From Nansenia antarctica (lineage: Eukaryota > Chordata > Actinopteri > Argentiniformes > Microstomatidae), in NCBI GenBank assembly GCA_963989245.1, contig OZ022346.1, positions 59,005,584 through 59,069,583 of the forward strand: a stretch of 64,000 nucleotides of DNA, given 5' to 3'. The stretch's first letter is position 1. The number at the start of each line of letters is the position of its first letter. Below the pieces are notes generated by a model. The model saw only the letters and a program-made list of their open reading frames with translations, did no database searches and had not been told where the DNA came from. Shown in pieces: positions 19,154 to 62,167 of this stretch. The position numbers and the translations under genes are program-made.

Positions 19154-20600
19154 TTATAATAAAAGACGAACATAAAATCCAACGACGACAACAACAACCC
19201 AATCGTCAGACACAAGGGGGCGACAGTAGCCATGAAGGACAGAGAGAGCAGGGGAAGCAGAGAGGAGACTGGCTGGCTGGCTGCTGATCTGGTCCGATCC
19301 TTCCTGTTCCACTTGGCTCCGTTCCTGTCCCTGACCCGGGGGGGCCTGATGGGGGCGGAGGAGGAAGGGTTGCAGGGGGGGCTTGCTCTGAGGCGGGGAG
19401 TAGGGGCCGTAGCCTGGCCAATCATCACTGTACCTCTCGCTTCCGTCGACACCCCCTGACCCACTGCCCTCCTCGCCTACAGACAGGGAGATGACAGGTG
19501 ATAAGTGGGAGCGGGAGTGTGTATGCGTGCGCGTGTGCGTGCGTGCGTGGGTGTGTGGGTGTGAGAGAGAGTGAGTGAGAATGACAGCAAGAAAGCAAGA
19601 GAGATATAGCAGTGAGAAGAGTGACGGAGGAGTTTCGAGGGGAGAGTGAGAAAGAGGGATTGGTAGTAAACACGAGAGACAAAACAGGGAAAAGACACAG
19701 ATTGAGTGAGAGAGAGAGAGGGAGGGAGGGACAGAGAGAGAGGGAGGTGAAGTGAGACAGAAGGGAACTCACTGTCCATGAAGTCAGTGTCCAGGCCGGC
19801 CTGGGCTTGTCTCAGTCTGTTGGTGGCCACCGTGAGCTCCATGATGAGCTGCCTGGTCCTCACGTCAGGCCTGGCGATGTCGGATGGCGGAAGGGAACCC
19901 AGTTCAGGCGTACGAATGTATTCTTAGTATGAACATATGGAGCAGCCGAGCGGCCGTAAAAAAAAAAACTCTTCAAACTAGCTAACGGAAAAAAACGCCT
20001 CGCGCTCACAGAATGAAGCTGGGACAATACAGCTTCTCTTAAGAGCTAAGAGTTGTCTTTCTCGTCACCGCCCCCACCATCTCCTCCTCCCCCTCCAACC
20101 CCTCCTCTTCTCACCAGTCTGTCCAGGTTAGTTCCGGCGGCAGTGGTGGGCTTCTCCTCAGGGGTGAAGGTACGGAACGGTCTCCTGTTGGTCCTATCGG
20201 GCTCCTTTAGCGAACGTCGGGAGCGCCCCGGGGCCGGCCTGGGACTCCCGCAGCCTTGGAACACCTCTACAGTAAACAACAACAACACTACAGTAAACAA
20301 ACACCAGCATGGTCAAATGTGGACTGAACAGAGAACACAACAACAATATCATCCATTCTCATTTACTGCAGACAGATCCATAGTCCACACAACAATAGAT
20401 GGTCTACAATGCATTCCCTCCCACTGTGTATCCAGTCCCTCCATCCCTCCCTCCCTCCCTCCCTCCCCTGCCCCTGTTCTTGCCTTGGTGGAGGTGGTGA
20501 CGCTGTTGTCCTGCATGTGCATGATGGCCTCAGAGACCTTGACGGAGATAGAGTCGGCAGCCAGCTCCATGTTGAATGGCCCCTCAAGCTTCTCAGACAC
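19154..20600 (-). CDS. gpc2: Glypican C-terminal exons (GPC2-like), incomplete
   Basis: GPI-anchored heparan sulfate proteoglycan core. Exon 20484-20600 encodes VSEKLEGPFNMELAADS and AIMHMQDNSV; exon 20115-20264 encodes VFQGCG to NLDRL; a partial exon 19773-19885 encodes ARPDVRTRQLIMELTVATN; the last exon 19154-19476 begins in SEEGSGSGGVDGSERYSDDW. The SGSGG..YxDDW end resembles GPC2 more than GPC1, 4 or 6. The exon with the CWNG block is missing and the next exon is cut at its 5' side (19885), exactly at the edge of the inverted duplication. N-terminal exons are not found between 20.6 and 23.9 kb. The first intron has a GC donor (AAG|GCAAGA). The called frame ends in a valine-rich tail; a shifted frame gives a better GPI-like hydrophobic end, so a homopolymer error is possible. 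Confidence 0.75.
19886..20284 (-). repeat. Inverted duplication, right copy (glypican segment)
   Basis: Reverse complement of 8916-9335. At 19885/19886 the shared sequence stops abruptly in mid-exon. In the other copy the corresponding position is the start of a C homopolymer. Confidence 0.85.
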
Positions 20601-20611
20601 CTGATAAAGAG

Positions 20612-20619
20612 CATCAGAG

Positions 20620-20659
<40 letters not shown>

Positions 20660-20790
20660 AGAGAGAGAGCGAGTGAGAGAAAGAGAGAGAGAGCGAGCGA
20701 GAGAAAGAGAGAGAAAGTGAGAGAGAAAGAGCGAGCGAGAGTGATAGAGAGAGAAAGAGCGAGCGAGAGTGATAGAGAGAGAGAGAGAGA
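20612..20790. repeat. GA-rich microsatellite
   Basis: (GA)n with GAAA and GCGA variants directly upstream (in transcription sense) of the glypican exon at 20484-20600, forming its long polypyrimidine tract. Confidence 0.9.
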
Positions 20791-20869
20791 GAAAGGTGTA
20801 ATGTCTGCCCTCCGACACAGCTATAAACTTAATAATCACTCGTGAGGTCTTCGCTTCAGCACTCTGTTC

Positions 20870-21359
20870 GTTTCCACCGTCTGAGTTGTCCCTCTCGTTC
20901 CTTCGTGTCGCGGGAATAGACTACTAGTCTGTCCGAGGACAGATTTATGACCTAAGTGGGTCATAAACCTCCTGGAGCTCAGGGTCTCTCTGGGGCTCTT
21001 GGTAGCAACAGATGGTAGTATTGATGTGCTCTAGAGTGCATTATTTGTCTGACAACACACACGCTCGACGTTATTCGCATTAACGGTTAGTTTGTGGTCA
21101 AGAAAGTAAATGTATCCATTCAAAGTAACGTTAATCAATTAAAAACAGTTATTGTAACCTTACCGTTAAATCCACAGTGTCCCGTTCCCTTGAGCTGTCT
21201 TCAACTAAACCCGTCTACCTGTGCCCGATCACGGAGGTGAACTGAACATCTCAGTCAGGCTTAGTGAAATCTAATCAGAGTCGTTTGATTGGTCTGAAAT
21301 CTAATCAGAGTCGTTTGATTGGTCTGCCACGTCCTCAGCCTCCTCGGTTATTGGTGCAA
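20870..21359. other. Intergenic, nothing recognised
   Basis: Contains a 30-bp direct repeat (GAAATCTAATCAGAGTCG...) at about 21265 and 21297. No glypican 5' exon is detected. Confidence 0.45.
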
Positions 21360-22930
21360 GTCTGAAACTTGAATTTTTAATAACATCCCAAAAACATTTT
21401 AAGAATGTTTGGGCATAATGTTTTAACAGGGTTTTCAGTAAACATTTTAAGAAGGTTATAAGCAAACGTTTTTAGAATGGTTTTTAGAGCACGTTATCCT
21501 AAAACATTCTGGGAACAAACAAAAAACTTAAGCTGAAAATGTTTTGAGAACATAAGGTGTAATGTTCTAGCAATATTGTCAACTCACATTTTAAGAAGGT
21601 TATTACCAAACATTTGTAGAATGTTTTTGAGAACATTATCCTAAAACATTCTGGGAACTTAAAGAAAACTTCCCGCTGAAAACATTTTCAAGAACATTAG
21701 GGCATAATGTTCTAGCAATGTTGTCACTTAACATTTTAAGAAGGTTATCACACAACATTTTAAAAATGTTTTTAGAGAACATTATCCTAGAACATTCTGG
21801 GAACTTAAAGAAAACTTACAGCTGAAAACATTTTCAAGAACATTAGGGCATAATGTTCTAGCAATGTTGTCACTTAACATTTTAAGAAGGTTATCACACA
21901 ACATTTAAAAAAAGTTTTTAGAGAACATTATCCTAGAACATTCTGGGAACTTAAAGAAAACTTCCCGCTGAAAACATTACGAGAACATTCTAGGTAACAT
22001 TCTTTGAACATTTTTAGAACAAAAAATTCCTAGCTGGGAATGTTCTTCCTTTGTTATCGTGTAACATTGTGGGAACATTTTATAAAAGAACATTCTATAA
22101 TCTGTTACCTAAACAATGTCCCCAAAACATCCTTGGAATGTTGCAGGTAAAACGTTCTTCCTTTGTTTACATATCACATTACAGGAACATTCTAGAAAAA
22201 ACGTTTTGTGATCCTTTGTTATCATGTAACATTGTGGGAACATTTTATAAAAGAACATTCTATAATCTGTTACCTAAACAATGTCCCCAAAACATCCTTG
22301 GAATGTTGCAGGTAAAACGTTCTTCCTTTGTTTACATATCACATTACAGGAACATTCTAGAAAAAACGTTTTGTGATCTGAGGCATCAATAACATCCTGA
22401 AAACATTATCGAATGTTGCTTTGAAAATGTCCTTCCTTTGTTATCATGTAACATTGTGGGAACATTTTATAAAAGAACATTCTATAATCTGTTACCTAAA
22501 CAATGTCCCCAAAACATCCTTGGAATGTTGCAGGTAAAACGTTCTTCCTTTGTTTACATATCACATTACAGGAACATTCTAGAAAAAACGTTTTGTGATC
22601 TGAGGCATCAATAACATCCTGAAAACATTATCCGAATGTTGCTTTGAAAATGTCCATTCTTTGTTATCATGTAACATTGTGGGAACATTTTATAAAAGAA
22701 CATTCTATAATCTGTTACCTAAACAATGTCCCCAAAACATCCTCAGAATGTTTCACCTAAAACGTTCTTACTTTGTTAACATTTAACGTTATAGGAACAT
22801 TATTTGAAATGGTAAACATCCTTAAAATGCTCTTTGAACATTAGATGAAAACGTTTTCTTTAAAACATTAGCAGAACTTGTCGGGAATGTTAGCCAATGT
22901 TGTGGGAACATTCCCTGCTAGCTGGGTCAA
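21360..22930. repeat. AACATTC-rich complex tandem array
   Basis: Dense repeats of AACATTC / GAATGTT. One block (about 21540-21990) has a ~146-bp period marked by GGGAACTTAAAGAAAAC. A second (about 22060-22760) has a ~165-220-bp period marked by TTTATAAAAGAACATTC and ACAATGTCCCCAAAACATC, with about four copies. It ends in GGGAACATTCCCTGCTAGC. It is non-coding. Confidence 0.85.
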
Positions 22931-23929
22931 TGCTGTTGTACCATTTTCTGAATCACACCATTATTTTTCTATGAATGTTGTACTTCTTTTGTGAACTATT
23001 TAGGGTAGAATATGTATATATTAACAAGAAAATGCTTTGTTTGATGTGTTGTTTTTTCATAAAGTTTCCTCATTATCATCATCTCAATCTCTCCGTCTCT
23101 CACACACACGACTCTGTACACGTTGTGCAAAGAGAATGTACAGTATGCAAACAGAAGTTAAGATCAGTGCATTGTTGCAGGTTTGCCCTGCGTCAGAACC
23201 CCCTTACTAAGCAGGATCGGGGACTGACAGAGCGGGGTACAACTGGAAGAGAAACAATGTTGTTTCAGAGAGCAGTTCCAGCTAGTCATGGGATTGGCCG
23301 TATTTAGGGTCAATTTATTACTTTCAATATCGTCAATTCATGACGTAAACTGAAGTGTCTACTTAATAATAGTTTAATTTCCATTTTTTAAATGTATTTA
23401 TTGGAAATAAATGGCAGCTTTTCAATCCTTCAATTCAGTTTCTCTCTCACATATGACTGAATGAAGGGATTGAAAGAAACAGATTGATATTGGCCAGTTC
23501 TGGCAGAGAATACAGAATGACAGACAAGTCTGAGAAAAAGGCATTTATCATGAGTTCATTGCTTCACACTCTAAGGCAGACATTCATCAAATTAGTGGTG
23601 AAAGGGGACAGCAGAGAATAGATATAGGTGGCTCTCAATTATAACATGGGGTAAGCAAGTAATAGACTTTTAAAAAGAAAACAAAAAACAAAAAGAACAG
23701 AACTAATAGATAACACATGAATTCAAATCACATTTCATAAAAATAATAAAACAGACAATAAGTTAATACTTGTAACATAACTGCTGACTAGTAGTAGAAT
23801 GATGGAAGTGCTAGGGTTTGTCCAATTTTAGAATTTCTCAACTGCTGTCCTATTTTCCCAGCCCTTTCGTAAAAAATTTGTACATCTGCTAGCTCATCAA
23901 AGGAGAATGGAAGACATGTTTGATGTGGA
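22931..23929. other. Intergenic, 3' of ipo4
   Basis: No exon is recognised. Minus-strand AATAAA (forward TTTATT near 23396) is a possible ipo4 poly(A) signal. Confidence 0.4.
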
Positions 23930-44690
<20,761 letters not shown>

Positions 44691-45175
44691 TTTGTCTCTT
44701 CCGAGATGATCAGCGTGAAACGGCAAGCGAAACTTCAAAACAAAACAACAAAGTTGACCCTTATACAGCAGCTGTGTCAGTAAGCAAATCTAAGATTAGC
44801 ATATGACAGCAGATCCTCACTATCTAGTAAAATAGCTTAGATAGTTCAATCTATCTATAGTTTAATCTAGCTATGTTAGCTAACGTCTATGTTAGCTAAC
44901 GCCTTACCTTAGGAAGGACTTCCAACTCCGGTGGCGGTTGGGATTGGAGTGTCGCTCCCCGGCCGGTTGCCTGGTTCCGTCAGGTCGCCTCGCGGGACGA
45001 GAAGGGTCCAGCTGCGGACATCACGCCTATCACCCGGAAGCTTGATGGACCATATTTGGTTGGAGCGCGTCATCACAGAAGTAACCGCGAGAAACCGCGA
45101 GATTTTGAAGGATCTTAAAGCAAGAGAGATTTTAAAGGACATTTAACACGAAGAGGAAGAAGAATTACAAATACA
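44691..45175. promoter_or_regulatory. ipo4 promoter, probably bidirectional
   Basis: The region between the ipo4 start and the plus-strand ATG at 45176 is GC-rich at about 44930-45040. It holds an ETS-type CCGGAAG (45034-45040) and a perfect CArG/SRF box CCATATTTGG (45050-45059), plus a GATTGGAG near 44942. The regulatory role is inferred from motif and position. Confidence 0.5.
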
Positions 45176-45193
45176 ATGGCAAATGCAGCTCAG
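45176..45193 (+). CDS. Possible first coding exon of a head-to-head gene (orphan)
   Basis: ATG followed by five codons (MANAAQ), then a textbook donor CAG|GTGAGA, at a promoter-like distance from the ipo4 start. No later plus-strand exon is found before the truncated ATP13A3-like gene comes in from the right. I do not recognise the product, and it may be chance. Confidence 0.3.
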
Positions 45194-45700
45194 GTGAGAA
45201 TTTCGAAATATTATTAATGAACATGTTAAAGTGTTCAGATATGTATTTATTATTTAGGTTGTTGCATGTGTTACGCATTTGGCTGTATTCAAGTCTTAAA
45301 AGGAGGCATGCAAGCAACACCATGGTCAGTGCATCTCTCACTAAGTATCTATGACCGTGTGCCTGTTTCTGAATGGGCTACTGCTCCTAAAACACATACT
45401 CCATGCAACTTTATGGCACATGCAATATGTTTAAATCCCTTTGCGAGGGAGACCTGCTTAACAAGAAATGTGTGTTTATACTCTGTGTCTAGTAAATCTA
45501 GTCCATATCCTCCAGACCTGGGTCAATTCAAATACATACAAATCGTTACTGTAGATACTTTCAAATACTTGAGCAACCTTTGATTTAGTTTTGATTAGTA
45601 CAATGCAACCAATAGAAAAGTTCCAAAAATGAAACTCCAAGCTAAATCAAGCACAACTCAAATATGATCCAGATGTCCTAGACTGCTCTTCTCCCCACAC

Positions 45701-56296
<10,596 letters not shown>

Positions 56297-56873
56297 CCTG
56301 TCAGAAGTGTTCAAAGGACCGACTGAAACAAAGAGGTCACATGTTAGAACAGCACCTTTCTCCATCCCTGATGATCCTGTGCTTGGGTATCATTTAGTCC
56401 CATCACTATTTGTGTAATTATGTCAAAGTTAGGTTTCAATACTGTCACAACCCTGTGTAACACATGTGAGCATCTCCTCCATGTGAATGAACTCTCTTAA
56501 CCCTCATGGGGCAGTAGCGAGCATGGGCAGTAGCTAGCACGGGCAGTTCGATCCACGCTTAAGGCAAGATCCTCTACCCTGCCGGTCTCTACACTGGTAT
56601 TAGAAGTGGTGATGGTCACCATGTGTGCCATTGGAGAGGCATGTCCACATAAGGGACTTAAGATATAGTGAGGGCACGCTCTCCTGAATGGATGGGACAG
56701 TGTAACGACCCTGTATAAGGCCAAGCTGAAGGCTGTGAGTTTGTAGCTTGCCCATTTGTATCTGAACATTCAAGGTTAATTTTTTATTGCCGCTGTTACC
56801 TTGATAAACTTGGGTTTGCTCTAAACAAAACATGACTGATTGATTGGGCTAATTTGTGTTGGGCTGTGTTTTA

Positions 56874-56874
<1 letters not shown>

Positions 56875-56922
<48 letters not shown>
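56875..56922. repeat. AAT microsatellite
   Basis: About 16 AAT units upstream of the ATP13A3-like start codon. Confidence 0.95.
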
Positions 56923-56925
<3 letters not shown>

Positions 56926-57029
56926 TAGTGTTTTATTTGCCATGCAATCAACTTGTCAATCAATTGTTGGAATGTGGTATTTTTTTGCTCTAGGCACAGG
57001 GTCAGCCATAGTCAGTGCCCCTGTAGCGA

Positions 57030-57195
57030 TTAGAGTTAGGGTTAGGGTTAGGTGCCTTGCAACAGCAGTGGTAGGCGCCTTAGATATAATGCCAGCAACC
57101 CTCCAGTCACCAGCAGCTCCCTCCTGAGGCTGGGATCGAACCAGCTAGCAATTGCTAGCCTGCCTCTCTAACCTCTAGGCTACCGCTGCCCCCAC
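57030..57195 (-). mobile_element. tRNA-derived SINE head, minus orientation
   Basis: The reverse strand reads GGCAGCGGTAGCCTAGAGG (A-box region) and GGTTCGATCCCAGC (B-box). A few TTAGGG units are next to it at 57030-57050. Confidence 0.65.
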
Positions 57196-57592
57196 TTTTT
57201 ACTTGTTCAGTTCGCCTTTGGAGCACAAGGCCGTCGTATCACATACATTTCTCAACCCTGTCTGGTCTATAAACATGTGGCAACTAGTATAGCATTTGCA
57301 CTCTGTCAAGAACTAGGCTAACTAAATCTATAGTCTATATCAATAATATCATTCTCCATTAGTTCCGCATGTATTTAATTTCAAAGCTGTAAATGTGTTT
57401 CTAGCAGTAATACATTCTATTCATAGCTTTCAGTCACGTGGTTTCTTCCCTAGCAACCACCAACCTGACGGGCAAAAAGTATCATAGCAACATCGCGAGT
57501 GGACGCAAACGGTTAATAAAATACAAAGGTTCCATCTCACAAAACATAATGGAATGTAAAAACGTTGACGCTCAATATCTCTGAACTACCCT

Positions 57593-57882
57593 AAACGGAG
57601 ATAGAACCTTATCATTCTAAACGGAGATAGAACCTTATCATTCTAAACGGAGATAGAACCTTATCATTCTAAACGGAGATAGAACCTTCTCATTCTAACG
57701 GAGATAGAACCTTCTCATTCTAAACGGAGATAGAACCTTATCATTCTAAACGGAGATAGAACCTTATAATTCTAAACGGAGATAGAACCTTATCATTCTA
57801 AACGGAGATAGAACCTTATCATTCTAAACGGAGATAGAACCTTATCATTCTTAAAGGAGATAGAACCTTATCATTCTAAACT
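57593..57882 (+). repeat. 26-bp minisatellite, about 11 copies
   Basis: Unit AAACGGAGATAGAACCTTAT followed by CATTCT. One copy lacks two A and several carry C for A. An inverted cluster is at 58063-58170. Confidence 0.95.
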
Positions 57883-58062
57883 CACGAGTTATCTTCAGTT
57901 GATGGATTTGACTTAGGGGGCATTCATTTGAAGTAACGTAATGAACATACAAGTAACAACAACAGGTTAATGCAGCCAGCCAGCCAAGCAAAGACCATGA
58001 CTATGCCCAGTTTAAGCATGGCGAAAAAGCAGCGTGCGTCTGGGTCGCTATGTATCGTGAGC

Positions 58063-58170
58063 TTAGAATGATGGTTCTATCTCCGTTCAGAATGATAAGG
58101 TTCTATCTCCGTTTAGAATGATAAGGTTCTATCTCCGTTTAGAATGATAGGTTCTATCTCCGTTTAGAGC
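58063..58170 (-). repeat. 26-bp minisatellite, inverted cluster of about 4 copies
   Basis: Units read AAGGTTCTATCTCCGTTT, the reverse complement of 57593-57882, separated from it by about 180 bp of unique sequence. Confidence 0.95.
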
Positions 58171-58199
58171 TTGTTAATTACACACAACACAACGCCACC

Positions 58200-59670
58200 A
58201 CCAAACAGGTGGCTGACTCCTGCTAAACAATAGCCCATATCCTGATAACAAAAAGACATTTAAAAAAAAAAAAGACGGGAAAAAAACACTTGAGTAAAAC
58301 GCATAGACGTTGAATAAGTGTAAGCTTCGATGTCGATAATAATAATATAATAATAACATTTATTTGTATAGCACTTTTCCTGCAAACGTCGCAGCTAACA
58401 GGCACTTGGAATAATGTGTAGGCATGCATATTCAAGTGAAATGTTATTGACTCAAACCCTTACACGATGGTCAACATAAATGAGAACAGACTAATTAATC
58501 ATTGGTTCGAGTAGTGCAATGTATTTGTAATCTCACATTGCACACACATCTAATACTGAATGCATAATTAGCTACAACAAAAACAGAGAGACAACATCGA
58601 ATGACAATCCATACATTAATTGTGTCAATAATCATTTAAACCAGTTTAATATCAACCAGTCAGTCATGTTCAATCATATTTTCGTTTCATTGATACTCCT
58701 TGCTTGGGCTTGATGAGTCCTGACACGTGAGGGTGCGACACAGTTTTTCAACCATCACGATAAACCACCACCACCACATTAGAAAATATTTATTGTTTTG
58801 TTTGATACACGTTTTGGTTTGATACAAGTTATTTTGTTTGATAACTTTGCTTTTGAATTCCGATCGGGGATAGGCCCGACCCAGAAGTGACACACATACA
58901 AACAAACATTTACATACGCGTACATACCACACCGCGGCAACATAATATATTATATTACTTTCGTTTTTGATAATTTGACAGACATGATAGCCATCACATT
59001 AAGTTGAAAAACTCTCGCAAGTTGAGGAACTCGCGCAAATTGGAAACACTGGGAAACGTTCGCCAAGTTGGACATACCTTACATGTTGTGTTTGAGACGA
59101 AGCAAGACTGCTCATTTGGAAGGACATTGGATGCGTATGTATAGTCACTCATTAGTTACGTCCACAAGAGCACATACCACAACACAACACACATCTCACA
59201 CTTATCATGTCCAAGCATGAATCTCTGGTGAGTCTCTGCCTATCTCCTCGCCGGTTTGTACACCCGATTGCACAGCAACTTTCTGGCATGATTGTTTTCT
59301 AACCAATGCTACTGTGTTTCCTGGTGCTCTGCAACTTCACGGGCAGTGCCTTTTGCCCGTCAGGTGGGCGTTTCCACTATGCTGTGACGTCACATGAAAG
59401 CTATGAATACTAACTAATACTCAATTCGTTTTTTTATCCATGTTTTATGTTCTGTTGTCATGTTCATTCATAACTTTCATCAGGCTACTGTAGCCAACTC
59501 TTGTCCTCCATGCTTGTTGTTTGTGTCACAAAGTGATGATGTCCTAACTGTCCTATAGGGAGTGACGAAAAATCACTTCAGGGCAAATAAGTTTGAAATG
59601 TGGTTTAAAATAGCCTATTCCACGTGGTTTCTGTATGTTCAAACATATTTTCGAATCAGATAGGATTTTT
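58200..59670. promoter_or_regulatory. Possible 5' region of the ATP13A3-like gene
   Basis: No coding exon recognised. A perfect CRE palindrome TGACGTCA lies at 59385-59392. Since the first coding exon starts at 56296, untranslated exons and a promoter could lie here. This is inference from position. Confidence 0.25.
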
Positions 59671-59678
59671 TTTTATTT

Positions 59679-60745
59679 TATAATAATAATAATAATTCAT
59701 TACATTTATATAGCGCTTTTCCGAGGCTCAAAGACGCTGACAATATAGGGGATATGGGAAACACAAAAACAACAATTAACATGGAACACAGAGTCAGCGA
59801 ACGGGGAGGGGGGGGGGGGGGGTGGTGGGGACAGGGGAGGTGGTTAGGGGTAGGGGGGGCTGTATGCATATCAGGGGGGTGGCAGGGTTAGGGGAGATGG
59901 GTAGGGGTAGCGGAGGTTGTATGGGTGTCAAGGGGGGGGGGGGGGCGGGGGCGCCGGGATGGGGGAGATGGCTAGGGGTAGGGGAGGCTGTAGGCAAGGG
60001 AGAACAGGTAGGTTTTGAGGTGGGATTTAAAAATGAGAAGTGAGGGTGAGTCTCTGAGTGGTTGGGGGAGAGAGTTCCAGAGGCGGGGTGCAGCTCGTGA
60101 AAAGGCACGGTGACCGAAGCCTTTGAGTTTTGAGGGTGGGACAGTGAGGGGAACAATGGATGAGGATCGGAGGGTACGGGTAGGGCGGTGGGGGAGAAGG
60201 AGGTCAGTCAGGTAAGGGGGGGCCAGGCTATGGAGGGCTTTGTATGTGAGGATGAGGATTTTGAATTGGATGCGTTCTTCGATGGGGAGCCAGTGGAGAG
60301 AGTGGAGGACAGGAGTGATGTGGTCACGGGAGCGGGTGTTTGAAAGGAGGCGTGCAGCAGAGTTTTGGACCATCTGGAGTCTATGGAGGGAGCGGGAGGT
60401 GATGCCGGTGAGTAGGGAGTTGCAGTAGTCAAGGCGGGAGGAGATGAAGGCGTGGATGAGGGATTCAGCAGCGGACGGGGAGAGGCAGTGTCTGTTTTTT
60501 GCTATATTGCGGAGGTGGAAGTAGGAGGTCTTGACGATGGAGCTGACGTGGGGATCAAATGAGAGGGTGGGGTCCAGGATGAAGCCGAGGTTGCGAGCCA
60601 GGGGGGAGGGGGTGATGGTGGTGTCATCGATGGTGAGTGTGATGGGTCCGGTTTGATTGAGGGTGGATTTGGTGCCGATGAGGATGACTTCGGTCTTTTC
60701 ACTGTTGAGTTTGAGGAAGTTGTGTGTGAGCCAGGTTTTTATTAC
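59679..60745 (-). mobile_element. LINE (L2/Rex-like) reverse transcriptase C-terminal fragment
   Basis: The minus-strand frame contains LDYCNSLLTGITSRSL, VQNSAARLLSNTRSRDHITP, LHWLPIEERIQFKILILTYK and RAFSRAAPRLWNSLPQPL, all typical of the fish LINE RT tail. The 3' region ends in TATATAGCGCTTTTCC (reverse-oriented) and (AAT)n at 59679-59697. G-rich runs near 59805-59821 and 59931-59945 break the frame. Confidence 0.88.
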
Positions 60746-61779
60746 CGTAAGTATGTACCTTAGGTATGAATTAGCAGTCGAATGGAAGAGGCGAGTAGGC
60801 TAAATTCATCAAATAACATACATGAGGTACTTCAAATACAAACACGATCTTGAACAGAATAAATAACACAACAAATGTATTATTGTTTCACATAGGATTC
60901 ACCATTATACTGTGTTGCAACTATTTTATGGAGCATTTTATTATTATTTAAAATACCTGTTTCCATCAGTATTTCTGAGGAAATAATGTGCTGTAATTAT
61001 GAGGAAACGTCCATGTCAATGCCATATTGCAACAATGGCTACTTTCTGGCCTGCATAAACAACACAAAAAACGATTACCAAAGACTACCAAGTGATGCTG
61101 TATAATGGTTCCCAAACAAACAAACAAGTATCAATACAGATTTGCTATTCTACTAATTTCACACAAATCACCATTAAAAAACTGGCTGATAATACAGTGC
61201 ATTAAAAAGTGTTTAACCTCAAACCGATTAAAACAACAATATCTTATGTGCAAGACTGTTTGTATACTTCTATAAAATCAAAGAAAAGAAAACATGAAAT
61301 ACCAATAAGAAATCATCACAACAAGCACCTGGGGAAACTCACAACAGACAAAATCAATTATACCAACTGTTTTCAAGTGTTAATTATATATGCTAAATAA
61401 GATGCTGTCAAATGAACAATCAGGATGCAATGTCCCACAGTGTTATCTTCGCCTGATTACTTGTCTTTTCTTATAGTAATTGTTGGATAACAAATAAGAG
61501 ACATTCAATACAGAATAGGAAATAACGTATTTGCAACTTCAGTTGAATCTTACAGAGCCTGCAAACTCCCCAACATAGTCTGTATGTGTAGTTGTGGATA
61601 ACATCTCGCCCACCTCTTGTCTATGAAGTGATTATAACAAACTGATAGGGTTTCATCATTGTGAAAAATGATTGATCCGTTTATTCTGATGTGGGCTGTG
61701 GGCCTTCTGCTTCTGATGTGAACAGAATAACACACTATAAGTGACAGTAATCTGTTTATAACAACACTGACTTAGATCA
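60746..61779. other. Intergenic, nothing recognised
   Basis: AT-rich sequence with no exon, RNA gene or clear repeat. Confidence 0.45.
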
Positions 61780-62167
61780 ATCAATCAATCACACTTTATT
61801 TATATAACACAAGTCATGCATTGAATGCAAGTGCTGAACATAAAAACAATAGTAAATATATTACACTACAATAAGAGGTAGGAGATATGAAATAGATACA
61901 TTGTATTTGTGTAAAATAAATACAACACAATAAAACCAGGAATAAAACAAGATATAGAAGATAACATAGGAGTAAAAGTGCAAGTTGACATATACTAGAT
62001 AAAAGCAGGCTAAAAAGTTTTTTTTTTAAGTCCTCCGGCAAGCCGTTCCACAGTGTCGGGCAATAGTGGATAAAAGTGGCCTCGCCATGGGTCTTAGACC
62101 GGACCCCTGGAACAACCAAGAGACCAGTACCAGAGGACCTGAGGGATCTATAGTCGGTACAACTCAT
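61780..62167 (-). mobile_element. LINE 3' fragment, second family
   Basis: The minus-strand frame DYRSLRSSGTGLLVVPGV, RSKTHGEATF and PTLWNGLPEDLKKK is an RT C-terminus. The tail CACTTTATTTATATAACAC is at the left edge. Confidence 0.8.

Noticed and set aside
22051..22392. 113-codon open frame with a duplicated half
   Set aside because: It is a translation of the AACATTC tandem array.
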